Source: Rusavskia elegans (taxonomy: Eukaryota > Ascomycota > Lecanoromycetes > Teloschistales > Teloschistaceae). Taken from it: a DNA stretch of 64,000 bases. Under the pieces are notes generated by a model, which searched no databases, was not told where the DNA came from, and saw only the letters and a list, made by a program, of their open reading frames with translations. Shown here piece after piece: positions 24,234 to 34,637 of the stretch. The translations under genes were made by a program, and so were the position numbers. Numbering within the stretch: position 1 is the stretch's first letter; every line of letters begins with the position of its first letter. The stretch is from positions 124,001 to 188,000 of the forward strand of contig SAUG01000033.1 in the NCBI GenBank assembly GCA_011316305.1, read 5' to 3'.

Positions 24234-26746
24234 TTTTAATAACTTACTATATTAGTTTTATTATTCCTACCTATAGATCGAAGCGATACTATTAAAGTAG
24301 TAATATTAAATATCTATAAAGGAAATAAAGAATCTTTAAAACTATAAATTATTTAGATAAATATCTACTTTATATTATATATAAACTAGTTTTTAAATAA
24401 AGTAGTTAAAGTTTTATTTATAATATTATATCTAGGAGAGGCTGCTTTTAATTAAATATAGCCTCGAATAGAAAATTATCTCGATAACCTAGAAAGATAG
24501 AAAGAAAATAAAATATTATAAATCTTTTATACCTTCGGTAATTTTATTATAGCTATAAAAGAAGCCTTCGGAAATAATAATAAAAATAGAGTAATAAAAA
24601 GGAAACTAATAGTTCTAAAATAGTAAAAATCGGTAGTTACTTATATTATTTAATTTAGAATATTAGCTTATAAAATAGACTAGGAAGATTTAGTCTTAAA
24701 AATCTATTTCTATAAAAGATTCTAGATAAAAGTTAAAGAAATTATAATAGTAATTAAAAAACTAGACTTATTAGTAGATCTTATTAAACTTATAATAAGA
24801 ATTAATACCAGGTAGTATAAAATATACTTAGATAAATAGATATTTAGTAAAATAGAACCTATTAAAAGAAAGTCTAAAAAAGACCCGATAGAATTCGATA
24901 TTACTAAAATTAAAAGATCGAAAATTAAAGTTTATTATTTATATAGAAAAATAGGATACTTTAAAAGAGATTATCTAATTAAAGAAATAACTAAAATAAT
25001 TAAAAACTTTTTTAAAATAATAAAAAAACTATTCTATAAATATATAGTAAGAAGCTGGTTAGCCTACTATAATAATATTTACTCTATTTACCTATCGGAT
25101 AAAATAGGGATAGGATATTATTTTAAAGAACTAAAAAAAGTATAGGAAATAAAGCTAATAATCGATTTTAAACTATATAAAACTAAGAAACCCTTTATAA
25201 TAGCGCTTAAAATTAAAATCGGAAGTTAACTAAAAATAGCTCTAGTTAATAGAAAGGAAGATAATAAAATTATAAAAGGATTCTATAATAAAATTAAAGG
25301 ATATTTCTATAGATAAATAATAAAAAATAATAGAATTTTTAATATCGAAGTTAAAATAAAAAATAGATTAATTAGAATAATAAGTTTTACTATTATTAAA
25401 AGTTAAAAGAGTTATATTATTCTAGAAAATAAATAGAAAATATTAATTTTAGAAAAACTAATAGAAAAAAGTACTATAAGTAAGAAAATAGAACTATAAA
25501 TAATTTACTTATTAGCCTATAAAAACTTTTTATATAAAGAAATAGACGCTGTTTTAATAATAAATTATAACGATATTATAGAATTAGATAAAAGCTTTAA
25601 AAAAAGTAAAAAAGTCTAGAATATAAAGATTTAAAAAGAATATTACTATTTTTTCTAATAACTTGTTAAAAAATATAATAAAAGTAGAAAAATAATTTAA
25701 TAGCTTTAAATAAATTATATTAAAAAAATATACTAGAATATAATTAAAACTATAAATAGAATCGAATACTATAAACTAAATCAAGTAAACTAGAATAAAG
25801 AAATACTAAACCTAGTATTTAGTATATAATCTAGGAATAAAGAATTCGATTAGTATCTATCTTTATTATTATAGAATAAAATAGTTACTAAAAAATAAAA
25901 TTTAGTAAAGCTATTAAAAAAACCTGAGATAATTTATAATATAAATATATAAACTAGTTATAAAGGTAAAAATAAAAAAGTTTTTAACTAGACTTTTTTT
26001 AGATACCTACACTTTCTATAGGTTAAAAGAAGTTAAAATCTTTTAAAAATTAATCTAAATTATCTAAACTAAAACTAGATATTAATTTAATAAAAGCCTT
26101 TTATACGGCTAGCGTAAAACTAATAAAAGAATAAAACGCGACCGGATTATTAAATTTATTAAACCGAAATAATATATATTATTCCTAAATAATAAAATTA
26201 CTTTTATATTTATCTAAAGCGCGATAATAAATAATAAAATATTTTTATTTACTAAAATACCGGCGAAGATCCGATTTCTAGGCTAAATATTTATTATAAA
26301 TTTCTTTTTTAGAATTAAAAAAGAATTTAATATAATAATAAACCTCGGAATATTTATTAAAAATACTAGTAATATTAGAATAGAATTTATTTTTTTTATT
26401 TTTAAAACGCTTTCCTATAAAAGTTAGTAAAGTAAAAGGAATAGAGAATTAATATATAGATAGTATTAGATATTAGAAAATCGTATAATTTCTAAGCCTA
26501 AATATATTTATTATAAATATTACTACTAACTTTAACTTTATATTCTTTTAAAGGATTATAAATATATAAAAAATAAAAAAAAAATATTATAACTTTTCTT
26601 AACTAAATATAATAAAAGGATTTTAACCGGTTTTTTTACCGAAAATATATAGTAAAGATATCGAAAGATAGAATAAAAAAAAAATACTTTTTTTATACCC
26701 CGTAGAGAAATTATATACTAGGTAAAAAGCGATATAGGAAGGGCTA
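24234..26746 (+). pseudogene. gag of A3 with decayed zinc knuckle
   Basis: With RIP stops skipped, the plus frame reads a Gag-like protein: FGNNNKNRVIKR about 24555-24600, IDWEDLVLKIYFYKRF, then VYYLYRKIGYFKRDYLIKE at about 24930-24985. The last stretch fits C-x2-C-x4-H-x4-C with the Cys and His codons turned to Tyr (TGC/TGT to TAC/TAT, CAC to TAC), all RIP-type changes. The remaining ~1.7 kb is an acidic, low-similarity C-terminal extension. No pol domain follows. Confidence 0.6.
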
Positions 26747-27156
26747 TATTATATCCGCGACTCTATAGAAGTTCTATAGAAAGATTAGTTAAATAAATAA
26801 ATCTAATTATCTATAGCTATCTATAGCCGATATAGCTATTTTTCTAAATAAAACTTTTAGTAAATAGCTACCTATCGGCTTTTACGGCTATTTTTACTAT
26901 ATATATCGCTTATTATTCCTATAGATAGTTTCTCTCGTTAGTTATTAATATAATTATTAAATACGTCTCTATTATTCTCTTTTTAATTATTTTATAATAA
27001 AGATACTTCGTAATATTATAACCGTACCTCTATAGGTATATAGAATTAATTATAATAACCTATACTAGGACTTCCTTACTATTTAATAGCTCGGACTACG
27101 TCTACGGCTATAGCTAGGCTCGAACGTAACGCCTTCTGATATACAGGGACGTTACA
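26747..27156 (+). repeat. 3' LTR of A3
   Basis: 410 bp. Ends GGGACGTTACA at 27156. Confidence 0.8.
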
Positions 27157-27161
27157 AGCGC

Positions 27162-30100
27162 TTCCTATCTAAAACGGCGCGAATTTCTTTCGTTTTATAT
27201 TCGTACGTAGATTAGGAAATCTATAAAGGAATTCTTTTCTAATATAGTAGAACTCTGCGCTAGCGTATAGTAACAGACCTTAGAGACTTTATAATAACTA
27301 GTTTTAAAGAAGATTTTATTTCGGCCTAAATTTCTAATATTTAGCGCCGCTAGCTCCGCCTTAACGAGCCTATTAAACAGAAGTTTATAAAGACGTATAT
27401 AGCGAGGATTATCCTACTATAAAAGAAGCTTATACCTAATATACTAAATAGGATCCCGTCTATAGATATTATAATAATAGATCCGCCGAACTTTATAACG
27501 AAAAAGTCGAATACTATAATAGAGCTTATAAAAAATTAGAATATAAAAAAGTTAGCCAGAATTTTATTAATACTAGGCCGAAGATTTTATATTTATATTA
27601 AAAGTATAACGCCTTATTCGAATTACGTAATAAATTATTTAAGTATCTTAAAACCGTTTACTAAAATACGGAAAGTAACGTAGCCGAAACGTAAATATTT
27701 ATCGCCGATAAATAATTCTCTAGTAAAGAAGATACTTCTATATCTCGCGTAATCGCTTTAAATAATAAATAGGTTATAGGAACTAGTTTAGCCTTTAAAC
27801 GCTTAGTTTTATTACGCCGTTCTTCTATTAACTTTCCGTTCGGATATATCTAATACTAAAGACGTATATACTAATTTAGAATATATAATATTAATAGTCG
27901 ATAGAAAATTTATTCTAGAAGGTATTAAAATTAAAAAACTATCGAAAAAGATTCCTATTTATAGTATAGACGAATAAATCTATCGAACCGATAAATTCGC
28001 TATTTTTATTTTCTATCTAAAAAGCGATTTAGCTATTATAGAATTTATAAAGGAAATCTATATTATTAAAGATCTATAAACTAATCTACTACTAGATATA
28101 GATATTTTAACTCCGGAAGAAATAATTCTAGATTATTAAAAATAGTAAATTATTATCGGTAGTTATAAAAACTTTAAAGTTAATTTTAACTCCTATATAT
28201 ATAAGGAACCTAATTTTAGGCGTACTATTAGAGTTTAAGGTAATATTATTTTAAAATCTAATAGAGTTATACGAGTCCTAGTATAATATCGAAGCGATAT
28301 TTCCGGAAACTATAATTTCTTTTTCGAGTTTAAATTAAAATTAATTCCGAAAATAAATTTTAGCTCTAATAGTAGCGCTTTTATTTATATAGTCGACGCT
28401 TTATTTAGCTTTATAAATATCTATAATATAAGCTACTCGCCGGTAGTTTTATCTAAACGAATTCGGTTTAGAAAAATTATTAAAAATCGGTATAAAGAAT
28501 ACTATACCGCCGCCCCTAACCTAATTCCGCTTACGGCAGAATTAATATAAAGTACTATTGAATATACTATTAAAGAATTAGTAAAGAAAACAGCTATTAG
28601 AGCTATAGTAATACTCGCTGCCGCTATAGTTATATATAATAGGACTGTATATCGTCTAGAATTATCTAATATAGTTAGTACGCGGAATATTCTAATAAAT
28701 TAAAACGCCTTCTATCCGGCTAATAAAGCAAATTTTAGTAAAAGTTTAGCGAGACTTAGCGCGAATCTAGCTAAAAATATCGAATTTACTAAATTAGCCT
28801 TTTTTACTATACCTATTAATTCTAAATTAGAGTACCGCCTATTTAATAGTATTACGGCTTATAGTAAACTACTAGAAGTATAATAACTAGCCGCTGTTAC
28901 TAAAAAATACTAAGATATATTTATCAATTAGAGAGCTATAATAGATATTCCTAAAAAGGAATAGATACTAATACCTTTAAAGGAAGAAATAAAGCCTATA
29001 TCTTTAAAGATTTATAATCTAAACTATACGGACCGTATTAAATTTAATAAAACCTTTAATAAACTTTATAAATAAAGTAAAATAAAATATTCCGAATAGC
29101 TAATACCTTTTATATACTCTGTTTTTATAGTATAGAGAACTCTTCTAGATAGTACGAAAAAGAGACAAGTAGTAGTTAATATCCGAAGCCTTAATACTAT
29201 TATAGAAACGGATAGTTATCTCTTTCTACTATAAGCGGATATTATCGCCTTAATATTAGAATACCTTTATATTTCTATTATTAACGCTGTAGGATAGTTT
29301 TATTAGTTCAGAATCTAACGCCGTAATTATTATAAGTTTACTATAGTTTTTTATCGCGGATAGAAATAAGCTTTAGTAATGTTTATAGGATATAAAGGCT
29401 TACCGCCGTATATATAGCGCTAGACTAATAAATTACTTCGCCCGTTTAAAGATTTTACTAAAATCTATATAGATAATATTATAATCTTTTTATATAGCTT
29501 AGAAAAGTATTTAAAGTACCTAGATTAAGTTTTCGCTCTATTCTAGGAAAAACAAATAAACTTTATACCCTCTAAATTATTTATAGGGTATTTCTTAGTT
29601 CGTTTACTTAGATAACGCGTTAATATACTAGGAATAACTACTTTAGAAAATAAGATTAAAGTTATTTCGGAAAAGACTTTTCCTAAATATCTATAGAATC
29701 TAGAAATCTATTTCGGAATAACTAACTAGCTGCGTTATATAATCGCAGGATATATATAGCTCGCCGAACCTCTATAGAAAAAAAAGACTCTATTTATAAA
29801 AGGACTCGGATAAGACTTTAAGAGATTTAAATATAAATTCTAATTAACGAAGTTAAAATATAATTCTACTTTAGAGAAAAAGGAATTATTTCGGATACTA
29901 TAAATAGTATTTAAACTACTAACCTTCCTCTATTATTTCGACTCTATAAGGAAGCTCTACGTCGACCTGAATATATTAAAATAATTCGGTTTTATAGTAA
30001 TTATCTACTATATTAAAAGAGACCCCGATAAAAATTTCCTATCTATAAAGGTACAGCTAATAATATTTCTAAATAAATACTTTAATAGCGCCGAATAGAA

Positions 30101-32340
30101 TTATTAGCCTACCGAATTAAAAGTCGCTAGAATTATCTAAGTAGTAAAAAAGGCTCGCTATCGTATCGATTTATTATTAAAGCTACTAGTAATTATATAT
30201 ACTAATTATTCGGCGGCGGTTTTAATTTTAAAATAGACTTTATTTAAAATAATAAGTACTAATAAACTAAATCTAAAACTCGTTCGTATATTATAGTACC
30301 TTTCGGCTTTTAATATTAAATTATACTATAAAGTAGGCAAGATTAATATCGTTTCTAATATCTTATTATAATTCGAGACGAAGGTTCCCTATACGGCGGT
30401 TAAAAATAAAAAAGGTATCCTAAATATACTATATAGAAATACTAAGTTTAATAATAAAAAAAATATCCTATAATATATCCTGGATACTATTATACTAATA
30501 TACTATATAACGCTCGTCGAAATAGTAGACGAGTTTAAATAGCGTATTAAGGAAGACTACGCTAATAATAAACGATAGACTAAGATTATTATAATACTAT
30601 AAACCTAGAAACTAAATTCTAATATTAAAAATAATAAATATCGTATACCAGATATTAATTTCCGAATATATAATAAACTTTTCTACTACGTTTCTAGAAA
30701 TAGCCGAGATTAATTCTATATTTCGGATAAATTTATAAGCGAAATTATCGGCGAAATTTATAACCGGTATTATTAAAAGTATTATCGTATATATAAAGAA
30801 TTCTATCTATCGATTTTTATTTATAATATATATAAAAAGATTAAGGAATATATAGAATACTATTAATAATACTAGTTAAATTAAATAAAGCGGTATAGGC
30901 TTTATAGTTCCCTTAATCTAATTTCTCCGAAGATACTATTTTATATAATTACGATAGACTTTATATTTATATTATCTACGAAGTTTTCTATAAAAGATTA
31001 TATACTGATAATTATATATAAATATACTAAAAAGGTTCTATTAATTTCTAGATAGATTATTTATTCTGCAGTTAATTAGGCGAACCCCGTTATTACGGCT
31101 TTATTCGAATATAACTAGAAAATCCTATTAGCTATTATTAGTAATAGGGATCGTAAATTTATATTATCTTTCTAGCGCTAGATCTTCTAGATGTTACGTC
31201 CGCGACTCCACAGAGGTTCTATAGAGGGATTAGTTAAGTAAGCGAGCCTAATTATCTATAGCCGCCTATAGCCGATATAGCCGTCCCTTCTAATAGGACT
31301 TTTAGTAGATAGCTACCTATCGGCTTTTACGGCTATTTTTACTATATAAATCGCTTATTACTTCTATAGATAGTTTCTTTTATTAGTTATTAATATAATT
31401 ATTAAATACGTCTCTACTATTCTTTTTTTAATTACTTTATAATAAAGATACTTTATAATATTATAACTATACCTTTACAGGTATATAGAATTAGTTATAA
31501 TAACCTATATTAAGATTCCCTTACTATTTAATAGCTCGGACTACGTCTACGGCTGTAGCTAGGCTCGAACGTAACGCCCTTTAATATACAGGGACGTTAT
31601 ACTAGAAGCTAGAAACGAAAATCCTAGTATCTATAGTATATTATTTCTAAATCGATAGATAATCGGAACGAACTAATTAAATAGTAGAAATTAGTTTCCG
31701 CTTCTAGTTTATAGAATATCCGGATAAAAATTAAACTAAAACTATTCTATTTCTATAATTCGCGTTTAATAATATAACCAGCTTCGCTACTAGTACGGCC
31801 TTTAATAAACTAGTACTAGGCTTTCGATCTAAAAATACGGTTAGTATTTTATCGGACCTATCGCCGGAAGATATAGAATATTTAAAACCTATTAAACGCG
31901 TAGAAATAGAAAATATAATAGCTTTTAGTACCGCTCTTTCTAAAGTCTGTTATAATAATCTATATAAAGCCAGGTTTTTTAAACCAGATAATAAAATTTT
32001 TCTAAAGCTTTATTACAGATATACGCTACTAGATATTACTAATCGAAAGCTTTCGTATTAATAAGCTAGTCCGTTTAAAAAAATTTATAAAATTAAGTAC
32101 CTCGTATACGAATTAGAACTTTCTACTACTATAAAGTTCTATCCTATTATTTCTATAATCTAATTAAAACCAGCGCCTATCGGTAATAATAAATCTCCTA
32201 CCGTCGAAATAGAATTCCCGGAAAAAGATCCTAACTAGTTCGAAGTAGAACGAATTATAGATCGGCGAAAGATACGCTAGCGCTTCTAGTATCTAGTTAA
32301 ATAGAAAAGCTATAGGCCGTAATATAATAACTAGTATAGA
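27162..32340 (+). pseudogene. gag-pol remainder of element E: protease, RT, RNase H, integrase, chromodomain
   Basis: Reverse transcriptase is read at about 29330-29680: LVMFIGYKGLPPYI, then LLRPFKDFTKIYIDNIIIFL (YIDN for the YVDD box, G-to-A) and FIPSKLFIGYFLVRLL. The integrase core is at about 30950-31190 (TIDFIFILSTKF, ISNRDRKFILSFWR) and is interrupted by solo LTR S2. After it the Gypsy C-terminus (KIFLKLYYRYTLLDITNRKL, LKPAPIGNN) leads to a chromodomain at about 32235-32330 (FEVERIIDRRKIR, then LVKWKSYRP). This order defines a chromovirus. The RIP stops make it non-coding today. Confidence 0.75.
31192..31601 (+). repeat. Solo LTR S2
   Basis: A 410 bp LTR of the A family with perfect TSD CTAGA (31187-31191 and 31602-31606), inserted in the integrase of element E. 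Confidence 0.85.
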
Positions 32341-32878
32341 TTATAAGATTTAATATACTATATAGATCTTATTAACGAATATAATAAATATTTCCCTCTT
32401 TTATCTAGATTTCGTTATTAGTAATAATCTAATTATATTCTAGCAGTATTATAATAACCGGAGCTTTAAATATCCGCGCTACTAGCAGATTTTCTACGCC
32501 GTTCCGGACTAAAGTTAAAGCGTTTATAAGTTATTATATCTCGCCGGCGCTTTATACGTTCGACCTAGTATAATTATATTTCTTTTTATATTTAGTAAAG
32601 TACTACTACTATCTATTAGGTTCTAATTCGAAGATTTTATTACTAGACGCTATAATATAGTAGTAATACGTACCGCTTCTATTTAAGCGATAAAGAAATT
32701 AGCTCGGCCGCTTTATTAGCCGCTCTTTATCGTTTAGGGGCTCTAGTATAGCCCGGGTTCGATTTCTAATAATACTATTTTCTTTTTAACCTTTTAGCGC
32801 CTTTATTTTTAATATTTTTAAAGTTTTTAAATATTTAATACGAGCGTATCGAAGGCGATACTATTTTTTTTTATTTTA

Positions 32879-33126
32879 TAGTATTTATTATAAGCTATTT
32901 AAACTGCCTAGAACTTATATAGAATTTAGTAGATATAGAAGTACTGGCCGATAGTACCGGCTGACTAATACGCTGACTAAGTCCCGTTAACCGCGGTTTA
33001 TTAGCTCTACGGGATTCGTTGCCTAATTAGGCCTAGCGTTTAGCCTTGTTCGCTTATTTATAGAGAAGCTTTCCACCTATATAGAAACATCAAGCTATTA
33101 TTATCATCTTAAATCGATCTATAACA
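32879..33126 (+). repeat. 3' LTR of element E
   Basis: About 248 bp. Aligns throughout with 21885-22131 and ends CTATAACA before AATAT. Confidence 0.75.
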
Positions 33127-33608
33127 AATATAATTCAGAAATAAATCTATCTATTAAAAAAATTTTCGCGATAGAATTTACTTCTATCTATATCTTTTTT
33201 CTATATTTTTATTTAGTTTTTTTAAAATCTTTCCGTCGAGTTTTTTCTACTAGTTTATAAAAAGCTTCTATTATATTCGATTTTTCTATTATTATCGCCT
33301 TTTTTTTTCTATTACCGTTTTCTTTTTTTTTTTTTTTACTATAGTTTTCTTTTTCGTTTTCTATTTCGCTTTCATTTTTATAGCTAAAGCCTTTATATTC
33401 TATATAGTTTTTCGCTAGGAATTTTTTTCTGATATCAACCGGTAATTGAAATCAATTGCTGTCCGTTCGATAGACTACGAATTGTTACGTCTATTGATTG
33501 TCGCAATATATCCGCACTCGCTTTCGACTCCTATATAGAATCCATTCAAGCGTCAAAACGCTAGTATAAACGATGACTGAAAGAGAAAATCGCTTTTTCA
33601 AATATTTT
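33127..33608. other. T-rich flank, no gene
   Basis: Strong T-rich runs (33300-33345), encoding Lys-rich runs on the minus strand. From about 33430 composition becomes more balanced. No product is assigned. Confidence 0.5.
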
Positions 33609-34637
33609 ATTTAGTTAATTTGGTTTTGGTTTTAGTGTCCGGTAAATCAATGGTTCGATAAATAAATTAAATATTAGTATATCAGTATTAAATATACGGT
33701 AAATAGATTTATATTCTAATTTAGTTAACGTAAATAACGGTTCTTTTTATAGAATTTTAATTTAAAATTGTTTAGTAATTTAACGTATCTTTCTATCGAT
33801 AATTTAACTAACGTAAAAACTTCTATAGATAAATATACTTCGTAGTTATCGCTTTCTTTCCTTTTACTACTAATACAAGCTATATCTTCGTAAATATTAT
33901 AATTTACTAAAATCTTTTACGTACGTATATATTTCCGTAATAGCTATACTATAGCTAAATTAAACGATAGTACTTTTATCTATAATAACTATATCTATCT
34001 TTAAAAACGTCGATTACTTCGTTATAGCTAGAATAATCTATTTTAACTTCGATAAAAATCTCTTTTTTACCGCTTTTAAAATATACTATCCGATTTCCCT
34101 ACCGTCTTTTAATCTAATCGACCGGATAAGTTTAGCTTCTAGCGGTCTAGCCGTAGTAGCCAGCGTACTAGCTAGCGACTCTATAGTTAGCGACCGTTTT
34201 AAAGTTATACGGGCTAAAAAGTACTTTAATAGTTTAATAGAACGTTTAGATACAGACAATATAATAAGTATAGACGAAGCTATAACTATTCGTAAATACT
34301 TCGTATTATAGCAGGTAGATATAGCGGAAATATTAGATATTTATAATTATTTATAACGTCAAGGATAGATAGACCGAGGACTGCGAGTAACGAAGTTATA
34401 CTTATATAGTAGAGGATTCGTGACTTACATAGTGGAGGATTCGTGATCGCGAATAAAGAAGGAAATAGTCAAATAGAAGTGATTGACTGCGCTGTAAATC
34501 TTGCCTGACGAACTTTGGCTGTGAAAATTCTTTGCACATGAATACAACAATCGTTGCCGCACATGACGTTGATGAAACACACATGTATGTATAAAAACTC
34601 AATATGACCCCAGACAGGAGCCCCCCAGGGGGGCTCC
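33609..34637 (-). mobile_element. X2: second, uninterrupted copy of the X unit
   Basis: Aligns collinearly with the four separated parts of X1, giving the empty sites for A1, B and Y1. The plus-strand frame reads LAVVASVLASDSIVSDRFK and RAKKYFNSLIERLDTDN with rare RIP stops. The right 250 bp (34400-34637) is hardly mutated while the left is, so the RIP edge runs through this copy. It ends in a GC-rich palindrome. No convincing TSD was seen. Strand follows the A-rich-tail convention and is uncertain. Confidence 0.55.
34617..34637. repeat. 21 bp GC palindrome at the end of X2
   Basis: Two perfect 10 bp arms (GGAGCCCCCC and its complement) around a single A. The X1 counterpart, AAGCTTTTCAAAAAGG, is the same sequence after C-to-T and G-to-A changes. 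Confidence 0.8.

Larger units (their letters stand above)
23824..27156 (+). mobile_element. Element A3: gag-only LTR retrotransposon
   Basis: Two 410 bp LTRs (23824-24233 and 26747-27156) and TSD AGCGT (23819-23823) against AGCGC (27157-27161), one C-to-T apart. The 2513 bp interior is the clearest gag-only copy. No YxDD, RNase H or integrase sequence was found in any frame. The purine-rich GATATAGGAAGGGCTA lies directly before the 3' LTR. Inserted in gag-pol of element E. Confidence 0.8.
21885..33126 (+). mobile_element. Element E: full-length Ty3/Gypsy chromovirus with nested insertions
   Basis: LTRs at 21885-22131 and 32879-33126 (~247 bp) share the GC-rich block GGCCGATAGTACCGGCTGAC and end CGATCTATAACA. 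The flanking 5-mers are AGTAC and AATAT, equal except for one G-to-A and one C-to-T, so I read them as a RIP-altered TSD. After removing A3 and the solo LTR the element is ~7.5 kb. Gag, protease, reverse transcriptase, integrase and a C-terminal chromodomain can be read in order on the plus strand. It is inactivated by RIP. Confidence 0.8.

Noticed and set aside
32690..32775. tRNA-like or pol III promoter-like sequence (TTAGCTCGGCCG and GGGTTCGATTTC) near the end of element E
   Set aside because: Box A- and B-like words are present, but no cloverleaf with paired acceptor and T stems can be drawn, and the sequence is within a retrotransposon.
3000..33000. CRISPR-like regular repeats
   Set aside because: The recurring blocks are 410 bp LTRs and element interiors, in a eukaryotic genome; there is no short repeat-spacer structure.
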